A stretch of 64,000 nucleotides of DNA from the NCBI RefSeq assembly GCF_000227465.1, contig NC_016047.1, forward strand, positions 325,001-389,000, written 5' to 3'. This document shows, in pieces, positions 28,413 through 37,120 of this stretch; the stretch's first letter is position 1; every line of letters begins with the position of its first letter. The notes under the pieces are model-generated. The model searched no databases. It had not been told where the DNA came from and saw only the letters and a program-made list of their open reading frames with translations. Position numbers and translations under genes: made by a program. The DNA comes from Bacillus spizizenii TU-B-10 (lineage in GTDB: Bacteria; Bacillota; Bacilli; Bacillales; Bacillaceae).

Positions 28413-28784
28413 TTATTACCTAGAATGAGGTACAGAAAAAATACAAAACTGAGGATTTAAAGACTGGGTTTCCAAAATATTATTACTGCCCATTGGTAAG
28501 GAATACACATCATCTTTGACAGAGCCTACCAAAGAGAGTAAGTCTATTATCTATCTAAAGGTATGAACTTCATAAAATGAATGAGAAGGAACACAAAAGT
28601 CAATTAGAGCATACTGCTTTTTTAACCTGTGCCTAAGAACCCAAGGTCAAATACTTTTTAGGTTCTTTTTTTTATTTTTATAGGATTTTTAGCTTACTTA
28701 ATGAGTACTCTCAAACCTCATTTTAGTTTTAAGATAATTATGTACTCTTCCTCATGGGGACAAATAAAAAATTGGAGGTTTATT
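28413..28784 (+). promoter_or_regulatory. Lysin leader region with internal terminator
   Basis: This 370-base stretch before the lysin gene has TTGACA at 28516-28521 with TATTAT 23 bases later, the same odd spacing as before the holin gene. A possible 19-codon frame (28579-28638, M-N-E-K-E-H) has only a distant ribosome site. A terminator at 28633-28673 lies about 110 bases before the lysin start. Anything transcribed from the upstream promoter would have to pass it, so the lysin is either attenuated or has its own promoter after 28673. Confidence 0.4.
28633..28673 (+). terminator. Terminator upstream of the lysin gene
   Basis: A stem AAGAACC/GGTTCTT with a loop of 18 bases is followed by eight or more T. 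Confidence 0.65.
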
Positions 28785-30635
28785 ATGGCAACAACATATT
28801 CTACAACTACTTATACTGTTAAATCTGGTGACAATTTGGGAAGTATTGCCCAACGCTTTGGGATGACATTGTCAGAGATCCAATCACTGAATAACATTAG
28901 CAACCCAGATAAAATTCAAGTTGGTCAAGTATTGAAAGTTTACGCTAGTAGCAATGATTCTGGTAGTGGTGGCTCCACGCGAAAAACGATGACTTATACT
29001 ATTAAATCTGGTGACAATTTGGGAAGTATTGCCCAACGCTTTGGGATGACATTGTCAGAGATCCAATCACTGAATAACATTAGCAACCCAGATAAAATTC
29101 AGGTTGGTCAAGTATTGAAAGTTTACACTAGTGGAAATGATTCTGATAGTGGTGGTTCCTCACGTAAAACAACCACTTATACTGTTAAATCTGGTGACAA
29201 TTTGGGAAGTATTGCCCAACGCTTTGGGATGACATTGTCAGAGATCCAATCACTGAATAACATTAGCAACCCAGATAAAATTCAAGTTGGTCAAGTATTG
29301 AAAGTTTACGCTAGTAGCAATTCTGGTAGTGGTGGTTCCACACGAAAAACGACCACTTATACTATTAAATCTGGTGACAATTTGGGAAGTATTGCCCAAC
29401 GCTTTGGGATGACATTGTCAGAGATTCAATCACTGAATAACATTAGCAACCCAGATAAAATTCAGGTTGGTCAAGTATTGAAAGTTTACACTAGTGGAAA
29501 TGATTCTGATAGTGGTGGTTCCACACGAAAAACAACCACTTATACTGTTAAATCTGGTGACAATTTGGGAAGTATTGCCCAACGCTTTGGGATGACATTG
29601 TCAGAGATCCAATCACTGAATAACATTAGCAACCCAGATAAAATTCAGGTTGGTCAAGTATTGAAAGTTTACACTAGTGGAAATGATTCTGATAGTGGTG
29701 GTTCCTCACGTAAAACAACCACTTATACTGTTAAATCTGGTGACAATTTGGGAAGTATTGCCCAACGCTTTGGGATGACATTGTCAGAGATCCAATCACT
29801 GAATAACATTAGCAACCCAGATAAAATTCAAGTTGGTCAAGTATTGAAAGTTTACACTAGTGGAAATGATTCTGATAGTGGTGGTTCCTCACGTAAAACA
29901 ACCACTTATACTGTTAAATCTGGTGACTATTTAGGAAGTATCGCTCAACGCTTTGGGATGACATTGTCAGAGATCCAATCACTGAATAACATTAGCAACC
30001 CAGATAAAATTCAAGTTGGTCAAATATTAAAAGTTTATGATAATGGTAGCGACGATGAGACTAAAGATAATGGTTCGACTCCAGATAAAGGAGATGGTGG
30101 TAAATCTGTATCTTATGTAACCGAGAGCCAGTTAAATCAAATCGGATGGTCAAGCTCGTTTATTTCAAAAGCTATGTTGGAAGATTTGAATAGTTGCTTA
30201 GAAAGATACAACATTACAACTAGATCGAGACTTTGCCATTTTATTAGCCAGTGTAGTCATGAATCCGGAGCTGGTCGATGGAGAAAAGAATTAGCATCTG
30301 GCAGAGCGTATGAGGGACGCAAAGATTTAGGTAATACTCAACCAGGTGATGGGCCAAAATATAAAGGAGCAGGTTATATTCAATTAACAGGGCGTTATAA
30401 CTACTCACGATTCTCCAATGCAATTGGTGATCCTAAAGTTATAAGTCTAGGTGTTGATTATGTAGCTGATAATTATCCATGGAGTAGTGCTGGATTTTGG
30501 TGGCATTCAAACAATATGAATGCATTGTGTGACACTAATCCATCAGTTGAAGCAGTAACACGAAGAGTTAATGGCGGTTACAATGGATTAGAAGATCGTA
30601 GAATGTATTATAACAGATGTATTAAAGTATTCTAA
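28785..30635 (+). CDS. Endolysin with seven LysM repeats and a GH19 domain
   Basis: This is a 616-residue protein with no signal peptide. Seven LysM domains (about residues 8-415), each [12 protein letters not shown] then S-L-N-N-I then V-G-Q-V-L-K-V-Y, are joined by Ser/Gly/Asn linkers and bind N-acetylglucosamine chains of the wall. The C-terminal domain (about 445-616) is glycoside hydrolase family 19: [10 protein letters not shown] with the catalytic Glu, then [16 protein letters not shown] at 28785 follows TTGGAGG; the frame upstream to 28701 has no ribosome site. Lack of a signal peptide and the holin gene nearby point to release by holin, as in phage lysis. Confidence 0.88.
   Translation: MATTYSTTTYTVKSGDNLGSIAQRFGMTLSEIQSLNNISNPDKIQVGQVLKVYASSNDSGSGGSTRKTMTYTIKSGDNLGSIAQRFGMTLSEIQSLNNISNPDKIQVGQVLKVYTSGNDSDSGGSSRKTTTYTVKSGDNLGSIAQRFGMTLSEIQSLNNISNPDKIQVGQVLKVYASSNSGSGGSTRKTTTYTIKSGDNLGSIAQRFGMTLSEIQSLNNISNPDKIQVGQVLKVYTSGNDSDSGGSTRKTTTYTVKSGDNLGSIAQRFGMTLSEIQSLNNISNPDKIQVGQVLKVYTSGNDSDSGGSSRKTTTYTVKSGDNLGSIAQRFGMTLSEIQSLNNISNPDKIQVGQVLKVYTSGNDSDSGGSSRKTTTYTVKSGDYLGSIAQRFGMTLSEIQSLNNISNPDKIQVGQILKVYDNGSDDETKDNGSTPDKGDGGKSVSYVTESQLNQIGWSSSFISKAMLEDLNSCLERYNITTRSRLCHFISQCSHESGAGRWRKELASGRAYEGRKDLGNTQPGDGPKYKGAGYIQLTGRYNYSRFSNAIGDPKVISLGVDYVADNYPWSSAGFWWHSNNMNALCDTNPSVEAVTRRVNGGYNGLEDRRMYYNRCIKVF
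28809..30040 (+). repeat. Seven tandem LysM-coding repeats, period 183 bases
   Basis: Units begin at about 28809, 28992, 29175, 29355, 29538, 29721 and 29904. The spacing is 183 bases, once 180. The DNA of the units is almost identical, including silent positions. Units differ mainly at V/I in the first strand and in the linker. The last unit is more diverged (Y for N in S-G-D-Y-L). This is the mark of recent duplication or gene conversion, and the copy number is likely to vary. Confidence 0.92.
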
Positions 30636-30661
30636 TTAATAGTATAAAATAGGACTTAACA

Positions 30662-30702
30662 GAGGGGCTGTTCAATGTATTGATGAACTGCCCCTTCTTT
30701 TG
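30662..30702 (+). terminator. Terminator of the lysin gene
   Basis: A stem GGGGCTGTTCA with TGAACTGCCCC (one mismatch) is followed by TTCTTTT. Confidence 0.75.
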
Positions 30703-30743
30703 AGAAATGTTTGGCATTTTGATTTCATTAGTAGCGATTCCGA

Positions 30744-31565
30744 TTAATGAATAACCATTATGTCAATAAGTCGCTTAATTTTTTTATCGTCGCCTGTATC
30801 AACGTACACTTTTTTTGTATTTTTAATAATATTCTCAGTCACTTTCTTCATTACGCCTTGATCTAAATTATCAGAGGAATCCCAGCGTAAAGGAACATTG
30901 TATACATTAATCGTACCATCCCCATTGCCACTATAAGTTACTGATCCATCCACTAATCGAGAACCTGCTAACTGGATAACATCTTCTGGATAGCTGGCAC
31001 TCTTATCATCGTTAGGATTTATTGGTTCACCAGCCGAAATATGTCGAACATTTAATTCATCTATCTTCTGGTTTGCTCCAAGTTGCAGCCAAACTCGGGC
31101 ATATTCGACTTTTTCAGAAGAGTATTCTGCCAGTATATTGTCACTTTCGCCTTTTGTCTCATGTCTCCCTTCAGAGGTTTCATTCGATTCCTCCGTTGAG
31201 GATTCTTTTGAAGAATTTTTATCCGAGTCTTTTGTTACAGACTCTTTAGTAGAATTTTCATCCGCACCTTTTGTTACAGGTTCTTTTGAAGAATTTTTCT
31301 CTGAACCCTTTGTTACAGATTCTTTTGAAGAATTTTCATCTGAATCTTTTGTTACAGATTCTTTTGCTCCTGTTGACTCCGATTCATTCTTGCCTATTTG
31401 GTTGCTATCTTCAGTCTCATCATTATTTTCTTCAGATTGTAAAGTAGATTCATTATCTGAAGGATTGTTTGTTTCTTCTTTCTTACTACCCGTACATCCA
31501 ACGAGCATTAAGATGAGCAGCAGTAGGATAACATTACAATAAAAAATCTTTCTAAGTTTCTTCAT
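30744..31565 (-). CDS. Lipoprotein with acidic/basic repeat linker
   Basis: This 273-residue lipoprotein has a signal peptide ending in L-V-G-C (lipid-modified Cys near residue 24). Residues 25-145 are a low-complexity linker rich in Glu, Ser, Lys, Asp and Asn, with about five copies of a 13-residue unit around K-E-S-V-T-K-D-S-D. The C-terminal 130 residues form a folded domain (Y-A-R-V-W-L-Q-L-G, then Y-P-E-D-V-I-Q-L-A-G-S-R) similar to uncharacterised Bacillus lipoprotein domains, family not named. ATG at 31565 has AAGGAGAGG upstream; the frame to 31619 lacks one. It faces the lysin gene. A role in immunity or wall binding is only a guess. Confidence 0.75.
   Translation of the reverse strand: MKKLRKIFYCNVILLLLILMLVGCTGSKKEETNNPSDNESTLQSEENNDETEDSNQIGKNESESTGAKESVTKDSDENSSKESVTKGSEKNSSKEPVTKGADENSTKESVTKDSDKNSSKESSTEESNETSEGRHETKGESDNILAEYSSEKVEYARVWLQLGANQKIDELNVRHISAGEPINPNDDKSASYPEDVIQLAGSRLVDGSVTYSGNGDGTINVYNVPLRWDSSDNLDQGVMKKVTENIIKNTKKVYVDTGDDKKIKRLIDIMVIH
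31140..31375 (-). repeat. Tandem 39-base repeats in the lipoprotein linker
   Basis: About five imperfect copies of a 39-base unit encode the 13-residue K-E-S-V-T-K-D-S-D-x-N-S-S pattern. The copies differ at scattered bases, so this array is older than the LysM array. Confidence 0.75.
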
Positions 31566-32372
31566 TATCTCAATCCTCTCCTTCAACCAACAACATACCA
31601 TATAGGAAAAACATGTCAAGTATCATCAAACCTAAAAGAGTATACTTTAGGGTTTGATACTGGGTATAATGACCTAATAACCTCCATTATTAAATAAAAA
31701 ATAACAATAGTCGTTAAGTTAGTTGGCTACAAATAGCCTCTAGCTGTTATTTAAATGGGTGCCTTTACCTTTCTATGTTTGATACTTATAAATCACCATT
31801 CGAGACTTTTTTCATTTAACTCTTATTGGGGTATTTTCCTTTTGGCCTACCATATCATGTTGAAGTAGCTCCATTGCCGTTTCTGTGTACCTGAAAATAA
31901 AAAATTGAGTGAAGGTTTATATGCTTAAAACTCTCTATAATGCATAGTTTGCATTTGTTTAAATCCCGCTGACAAATTTCTATCATTTAATTACTTGATT
32001 ACTGCTTATTAAAACAGTCTTCTGTAATTAAGTATAAATCCTTTAAAAACGTCTGAAAGGGGATTTTTTGGTCTTTGGAAGCAACAAAAAATCTTAAGCA
32101 GGGAGTCGGATAGAACATTCATCCTTACCTCCATGTACTGCTGTGTGTGCTGACGTTCACCAATTCTAGCCGGCTTGCTTTCGAGGAGAGATAGGGCTGT
32201 CCGTGGATTGTAATCGCCGTTTTATTTGTTCGTGCTTTCGTGCTGACTGCGATAATCGGTTTTAGGCAGTATATCTTCGTTTATACTTTGCTATTCACGC
32301 AGGGCGATTAGCCAATGCTGGGCAGGCGGTTAAAGGAAATGATGTCAAGTATGTTTAAAACACATAGCAGGT
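31566..32372. other. AT-rich right arm of the island, no gene
   Basis: This 0.8-kb stretch has no supported gene. At 31619-31661 a long imperfect inverted repeat (arms around GTATCAAACC and its complement) precedes a TATAAT-like element; it could be an operator of the lipoprotein gene or a hairpin. From about 32100 the base composition becomes more like the core genome and short protein-like frames appear, interrupted by stops, in line with decayed genes. Confidence 0.45.
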
Positions 32373-32516
32373 CAGTTGGAAAAAGCGGAGCGCCTTTTTT
32401 GCTGGCTTCAAATGGAGGAACTGCTAACAGAATCGGGGTTTACAGGTAAAGCGCGGTTCTTCAATGCTTATGCGATTGGCGGATGATTTGCAGTAAAGGA
32501 TGGAGATTCATGTTGA
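32373..32516 (+). pseudogene. Remnant of a methyltransferase C-terminus
   Basis: The frame reads E-E-L-L-T-E-S-G-F-T-G-K-A-R-F-F-N-A-Y-A-I-G-G, then a TGA where these SAM-dependent methyltransferases usually have W, then F-A-V-K-D-G. The sequence before it has no start and is broken. The family call is from the typical final motif (G-F-T-x-x-x-x-F-F and G-G-W). A single base change would remove the stop, but the upstream part is gone. Confidence 0.4.
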
Positions 32517-32613
32517 AGAGCATATTGTCATTATTAGCGGTTATGGACATGTTGGCTCCCTCGTTATGTTTGATGAGGTCTTTTTTGTAAGCAGATGTCG
32601 CTACGGCAATTGA
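32510..32613 (+). pseudogene. Remnant of a Rossmann-fold dehydrogenase start
   Basis: A start ATG overlaps the methyltransferase remnant's end. After a frameshift it reads H-I-V-I-I-S-G-Y-G-H-V-G-S, the G-x-G-x-x-G dinucleotide-binding turn seen in saccharopine dehydrogenase-like proteins. It then runs to a stop after about 30 residues. The overlap of the two remnants suggests a former operon. Confidence 0.35.
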
Positions 32614-32636
32614 TGTATTAGAATCTTCAAGGGATG

Positions 32637-32672
32637 AGACAAAATAAGAAATTCTTATTTTGTCTTTTTTAA
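32637..32672 (+). terminator. Terminator before purT
   Basis: An 11-bp stem (AGACAAAATAA with TTATTTTGTCT) has a T run. It separates the decayed region from purT. Confidence 0.8.
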
Positions 32673-32734
32673 TAAAAATTTATTTTTCAAATATTTCAGT
32701 TATAATGGTTGGGAAACAGATAGGAGGGGCAAAG

Positions 32735-33889
32735 ATGTATCAATCAAAGAAGGTTTTGTTGTTAGGTTCAGGTGAGTTAGGAAAAGAGGTAGTGATTGAA
32801 GCCCAGCGTCTTGGGGTACAGACGGTGGCAGTTGACAGTTACGAGCATGCTCCGGCGATGCAGGTCGCGCATAACAGTTATGTCGTTGATATGCTGGACC
32901 GCGAGCAGATCAGAACCATCATTGAGAAAGAAAAGCCGGATTTGATTGTGCCTGAGGTTGAGGCGATTGCGACAGATGAATTGCTGAAGCTTGAAGAGGA
33001 AGGGTTTCACGTCATCCCGAATGCGCGTGCGGCGAAGCTGACGATGGATCGGGAAGGCATCAGACGGCTGGCGGCAGAAACGCTCGGACTTGCGACGGCT
33101 GGCTATGAATTTGCGAATACATATGATGAATTTGTACAAGCGGCAGCTCAGATTGGCTTTCCTTGTGTCGTTAAACCTTTAATGAGTTCATCTGGAAAAG
33201 GCCAAAGCGTATGCCGCTCTGAAGCGGATTTAGAGAGCTGCTGGGAGACGGCGATGGAAGGCGGACGTGTGAAAAACGGACGCGTAATCGTTGAGGAGTT
33301 TATCCCATTCGAATCAGAAATTACGCTCTTAACTGTACGTGCGGTGAATGGCACGACATTTTGCGAGCCGATCGGTCATGTGCAAAAGGACGGAGACTAT
33401 ATCGAATCATGGCAGCCGCATGATATGACAGTGCAGCAAATGGAAGAAGCGAAGCATATTGCGAAAGCCATTACGGATGAGCTTGGCGGATACGGTCTAT
33501 TTGGCGTTGAGCTGTTCCTTACGAAAGATAAAGTGTATTTCAGTGAGGTATCTCCTCGTCCTCATGATACGGGCCTTGTCACACTGGTGACGCAAAATTT
33601 GTCAGAATTCGCGCTGCATGTCCGGGCGATTCTCGGCTTTCCGATTACAGAAATCACACAGCTTTCTCCTGGCGCCAGCCGTCCCCTCAAAGCACCGGAA
33701 GAATTAGCGGATTACACTGTTGGAGGACTGGAAAACGCACTGGAAGTTCCAAAGACACAAGTTCGCGTCTTTGGTAAACCGATAACGAAAGCCGGACGCC
33801 GTATGGCGGTTGCGCTTTCTGCGGCGGATACAGTTGAAACAGCGAGAGAGAATGCAAAGAAAGCATTGGATCAGCTATCTATAAAATAG
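32735..33889 (+). CDS. purT: Formate-dependent GAR transformylase PurT
   Basis: This 384-residue ATP-grasp enzyme makes formylglycinamide ribonucleotide from GAR, formate and ATP in purine synthesis, replacing the folate-dependent PurN step. The N-terminal domain has [10 protein letters not shown] near 10-19. The ATP-grasp Gly-rich loop is M-S-S-S-G-K-G-Q-S near 153-161. The metal Glu residues lie in F-G-V-E-L-F and [12 protein letters not shown] near 265-285. ATG at 32735 follows AGGAGGGG; a TATAAT at 32701 is the likely -10. The upstream in-frame start at 32660 lies within the terminator region and is rejected. Confidence 0.95.
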   Translation: MYQSKKVLLLGSGELGKEVVIEAQRLGVQTVAVDSYEHAPAMQVAHNSYVVDMLDREQIRTIIEKEKPDLIVPEVEAIATDELLKLEEEGFHVIPNARAAKLTMDREGIRRLAAETLGLATAGYEFANTYDEFVQAAAQIGFPCVVKPLMSSSGKGQSVCRSEADLESCWETAMEGGRVKNGRVIVEEFIPFESEITLLTVRAVNGTTFCEPIGHVQKDGDYIESWQPHDMTVQQMEEAKHIAKAITDELGGYGLFGVELFLTKDKVYFSEVSPRPHDTGLVTLVTQNLSEFALHVRAILGFPITEITQLSPGASRPLKAPEELADYTVGGLENALEVPKTQVRVFGKPITKAGRRMAVALSAADTVETARENAKKALDQLSIK

Positions 33890-33898
33890 AGTTTAAGC

Positions 33899-33929
33899 GG
33901 GCCTTGTGTTGGACAAGGCCTGTTTTTTT
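33899..33929 (+). terminator. Terminator of purT
   Basis: A stem CGGGCCTTGT with ACAAGGCCTG and seven T. Confidence 0.85.
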
Positions 33930-34031
33930 CATTCCCGATAAAAGTTTTATCATAAGAATCGGAAACGTGATTATAATGTAAAAGTCTTCCATCGGTTAGG
34001 GTGGTTGACACAAAAGGAGGGAGATGACAAA

Positions 34032-34970
34032 ATGAAATTAGTTCCAACATTCAGAAAACGATGGTTCTCTTACTTAACGGTTTTGTGCTTGGCATTGGCA
34101 GCGGCGGTATCTTTTGGCGTACCGGCAAAAGCGGCAGAGAACCCACAAATTTCTGTATCGAATACCGGTAAAGAAGCTGATGCCACGAAAAACCAAACGT
34201 CAAAAGAAGAACAGGTTTCCGCCCCTTATGAGGGAACCGGGAAAACAAGTAAATCGCTTTACGGCCAAACGGAACTGGAAAAAAACATTCAAACCTTACA
34301 GCCTTCAAGTATCATCGGAACCGATGAACGCACCAGAATCTCCAGTACAACGTCTTTTCCTTACAGAGCAACTGTTCAACTGTCAATCAAGTATCCCAAC
34401 ACCTCAAGCACTTATGGATGCACCGGATTTTTAGTCAATCCGAATACAGTCGTAACGGCTGGACATTGTGTGTACAGCCAGGATCATGGATGGGCTTCGT
34501 CGATAACCGCTGCACCAGGGCGCAATGATTCCTCATATCCTTACGGAACTTATTCAGGCACGATGTTTTACTCCGTCAAAGGATGGACGGAAAGCAAAAA
34601 CACCAATTATGATTACGGAGCTGTTAAATTAAACGGTTCTCCGGGAAACACGGTTGGCTGGTACGGCTATAGGACAACAAACAGCAGCAGTCCCGTGGGC
34701 CTTTCCTCGTCAGTGACAGGATACCCGTGTGACAAGGTATTTGGCACGATGTGGTCTGATACAAAGCCGATTCGCTCTGCTGAAACGTATAAGCTGACCT
34801 ATACAACCGATACGTACGGCTGCCAAAGCGGCTCGCCTGTGTATCGAAACTACAGTGATACAGGGCAGACAGCTATTGCGATTCACACGAACGGGGGATC
34901 GTCATATAACTTGGGAACAAGGGTGACGAACGATGTATTCAACAATATTCAATATTGGGCAAATCAATAA
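34032..34970 (+). CDS. mpr: Extracellular glutamyl endopeptidase/metalloprotease Mpr
   Basis: This 312-residue preproenzyme is a trypsin-fold, Glu-specific serine protease. The signal peptide ends near V-P-A-K-A-A (about 34) and a propeptide runs to about 93. The catalytic His is in T-A-G-H-C near 140, the Asp in N-Y-D-Y-G near 187 and the Ser in G-C-Q-S-G-S-P near 266. Four Cys can form two disulfides, unusual in Bacillus and known for Mpr, which is activated by Bpr. ATG at 34032 has AAAGGAGGGAG upstream; the frame from 34005 starts before it and is rejected. ybfJ overlaps its 3' end. Confidence 0.93.
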   Translation: MKLVPTFRKRWFSYLTVLCLALAAAVSFGVPAKAAENPQISVSNTGKEADATKNQTSKEEQVSAPYEGTGKTSKSLYGQTELEKNIQTLQPSSIIGTDERTRISSTTSFPYRATVQLSIKYPNTSSTYGCTGFLVNPNTVVTAGHCVYSQDHGWASSITAAPGRNDSSYPYGTYSGTMFYSVKGWTESKNTNYDYGAVKLNGSPGNTVGWYGYRTTNSSSPVGLSSSVTGYPCDKVFGTMWSDTKPIRSAETYKLTYTTDTYGCQSGSPVYRNYSDTGQTAIAIHTNGGSSYNLGTRVTNDVFNNIQYWANQ

Positions 34971-35331
34971 ATACAGCAAACTAGCTATTTTCATGTCTAT
35001 TTTGTTTTTATGCGGATGCAGTTCACAGACGCATTCTGCTCAGAAAGAAACGGCTATTCCTGTCACTCTTCATGTGGAGGATGCCAAGGGGCTGCCCGTC
35101 GAAGCGGTTCAAGTGACGATTGTCAAAGCACCGGCCTCAGACCAGGAGCCGAGTACAGAGATTGGCGAGATACTCGGTAAAACAGATAAAAACGGAGACA
35201 TCAAATGGGATACAGGCAAAAAAGGTGACTACTCAGTCGCATTGACGAAGGGGGAAACATCAGTAACACATCACATCTCAATAACAGAGGATAAAAAAGA
35301 TAAGATCATTCCTTTAGTTTTCAAAGAATAG
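34933..35331 (+). CDS. ybfJ: Lipoprotein YbfJ
   Basis: This 132-residue predicted lipoprotein overlaps the last 38 bases of mpr in another frame. A long polar N-region precedes the hydrophobic segment and lipobox (L-C-G-C near residue 29). The mature part has an Ig-like/carboxypeptidase-regulatory-type beta domain (V-T-L-H-V-E-D-A-K-G-L-P-V). AAGGGTG inside mpr lies eight bases before the ATG; an internal ATG at 34993 would give a more usual signal peptide. Overlap with mpr means translational coupling; a role in assisting the protease is inference. Confidence 0.7.
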   Translation: MYSTIFNIGQINKYSKLAIFMSILFLCGCSSQTHSAQKETAIPVTLHVEDAKGLPVEAVQVTIVKAPASDQEPSTEIGEILGKTDKNGDIKWDTGKKGDYSVALTKGETSVTHHISITEDKKDKIIPLVFKE

Positions 35332-35370
35332 GCGGTTTTCCTGATTTTATGGGAAATTGCCTTTTTTTAT
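35331..35370 (+). terminator. Terminator after ybfJ
   Basis: A stem GGCGGTTTTCC with GGGAAATTGCC (two imperfect pairs) and seven T. Confidence 0.7.
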
Positions 35371-35503
35371 TTTCACAGGAAGACAAGCTATATACTGGAA
35401 ATTTATAATATGAGATAATAAGAAATAGGTATTTTTTCTTACGAGACAAAAGGGGCATTATCCTTTATTTTATATCAATCAAACCCGGAGGAAAAAGAAG
35501 AAG

Positions 35504-36388
35504 ATGACACAAGATTCGATGCAGCTTGCCGCGGCTGAAAGCGGTCTTCGCTTTTACCAGGCATATGATCAAAGCCTTTCTTTGTGGCCGATTGAGTCGG
35601 AAGCATTCTATGTTTCTACTCGTTTTGGAAAAACACATATTATTGCAAGTGGGCCAAAGGATGCACCTTCGCTCATTTTGCTTCACGGGGGCCTCTTCAG
35701 CTCTGCTATGTGGTATCCGAATATCGCGGAGTGGAGCAGTCAATATCGTACATATGCGGTCGATATAATAGGAGACAAAAATAAAAGTATCCCATCAGCT
35801 GCTTTGGATACGAGAGCTGATTGCGCAGAATGGCTGAAAGACGTCTTTGATTCTCTTAGACTTGAGACGGCACACCTGGCAGGCCTTTCGCTTGGCGGAT
35901 CCCATATCGTGAATTTCTTGCTCCAAGCGCCTGAAAGAGTAGAGCGGGCGGTTGTTATGAGTCCCGCTGAAGCATTTATTTCATTTCATCCGGATGTCTA
36001 TAAATACGCTGCAGGGCTTACGGGATCAAGAGGAGCTAATGCATATATTAAGTGGATTACCGATAGCCGTTATGATCTGCATCCTGTGCTGCAAAGACAA
36101 ATTGTAACGGGCGTGGAATGGCAGGATGAACAAAGAAGCCTGAAGCCGACAGAAAATGGCTTTCCGTACGTGTTCACAGACCGGGAATTAAAATCGATAA
36201 CGGTCCCGATACTTCTGATGTTCGGTGAGTACGATGTCATGTACCATCAGCAAATGGCTTTAGAACGGGCTTCAGTATTGGTGCCGGGAATTCAGGCTGA
36301 AATCGTGAAGAACGCCGGACATCTGTTATCTCTGGAGCAGCCAGAGTACGTCAATCAACGCGTCTTGTCCTTTTTAAGCGGGGAATAA
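35504..36388 (+). CDS. ybfK: Alpha/beta hydrolase YbfK
   Basis: This 294-residue carboxylesterase-type hydrolase has the oxyanion motif L-L-H-G-G near 62, nucleophile elbow G-L-S-L-G-G near 130, Asp in F-G-E-Y-D near 245 and His in N-A-G-H near 273. There is no signal peptide, so it acts in the cytoplasm. GGAGG lies at the usual distance before the ATG. It is a single gene. The B. subtilis homologue has been described as a carboxylesterase; the natural substrate is unknown. Confidence 0.85.
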   Translation: MTQDSMQLAAAESGLRFYQAYDQSLSLWPIESEAFYVSTRFGKTHIIASGPKDAPSLILLHGGLFSSAMWYPNIAEWSSQYRTYAVDIIGDKNKSIPSAALDTRADCAEWLKDVFDSLRLETAHLAGLSLGGSHIVNFLLQAPERVERAVVMSPAEAFISFHPDVYKYAAGLTGSRGANAYIKWITDSRYDLHPVLQRQIVTGVEWQDEQRSLKPTENGFPYVFTDRELKSITVPILLMFGEYDVMYHQQMALERASVLVPGIQAEIVKNAGHLLSLEQPEYVNQRVLSFLSGE

Positions 36389-36518
36389 TATAGTAAGAAA
36401 CATGAAAAGATTGGCATTCATTGTTCAAAAGGTAACAAATGTTGTATAATAATAGAATTTGAGTGCTGCTTTTTTGGGGGCATTCTATGTTATCATGCTT
36501 AGTAGAGAAAATTTTTCC

Positions 36519-36544
36519 TGTAACGCTATTCGATCCATATCGTC
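36519..36544 (+). promoter_or_regulatory. Sigma-X-type promoter of pssA
   Basis: TGTAAC (36519-36524), 16 bp, then CGTC (36541-36544), the extracytoplasmic sigma factor signature. Control of this operon by sigma-X is known in B. subtilis. A sigma-A-type promoter (TTGTTC, 18 bp, TATAAT) lies about 90 bases further upstream at about 36421-36450. Confidence 0.75.
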
Positions 36545-36586
36545 GAATGAGATAGATGGTTTTACAATTGGAGGTTTGGTTACACT

Positions 36587-37120
36587 GTGAATTATATCCC
36601 CTGTATGATTACGATAGGAAACTTTACTTGCGGACTGCTGGCGATTCATTCCTTGTTATATCACAACATCCATTCAGCAGTGCTTTTCATTTTTACCGGC
36701 ATGTTTCTCGATTTCTTTGACGGGATGGCGGCACGTAAGCTGAATGCCGTTTCTGATATGGGAAAAGAACTGGATTCATTTGCTGATCTGGTGACATTTG
36801 GTGTGGCTCCTTCTATGCTTGCGTACAGTGTCTCATTATACGCCCTTCCGTTTATCGGGATTTTATGCGCATTGACGTACAGCATTTGCGGAATGCTTCG
36901 CCTCTCTAAATTTAACATTGAGCAAAGCAAGCTCCCGACCTTTATCGGAATGCCGATTCCATTTGCGGGCATGTGTCTCGTGATTCTAAGCTTTGTCTAT
37001 AACCCGATCCTGCTGGCAATCGGCACTTGCGGACTTTCATATTTAATGGTGAGTAAAATAAAATTCCCTCACTTTAAAAAACATGCGGCAGAAAACCTGG
37101 AGTCTGAGAGATGGAATTAG
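36587..37120 (+). CDS. pssA: Phosphatidylserine synthase PssA
   Basis: This 177-residue integral membrane CDP-alcohol phosphatidyltransferase makes phosphatidylserine from CDP-diacylglycerol and serine. The signature D-x-x-D-G-x-x-A-R-x(8)-G-x-x-x-D-x-x-x-D reads F-L-D-F-F-D-G-M-A-A-R-K...G-K-E-L-D-S-F-A-D near residues 41-67. Six helices are predicted. The GTG start at 36587 follows GGAGG. It is first in a three-gene overlapping operon with ybfM and psd, which decarboxylates its product. Confidence 0.95.
   Translation: MNYIPCMITIGNFTCGLLAIHSLLYHNIHSAVLFIFTGMFLDFFDGMAARKLNAVSDMGKELDSFADLVTFGVAPSMLAYSVSLYALPFIGILCALTYSICGMLRLSKFNIEQSKLPTFIGMPIPFAGMCLVILSFVYNPILLAIGTCGLSYLMVSKIKFPHFKKHAAENLESERWN

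Noticed and set aside
28701..28784. Upstream extension of the lysin frame
   Set aside because: The start has no ribosome site; TTGGAGG before 28785 decides the start, and the extension is not a signal peptide.
26389..32636. Complete prophage or integrative element
   Set aside because: No integrase, repressor, replication, packaging, head or tail gene, and no flanking direct repeat was found by eye.
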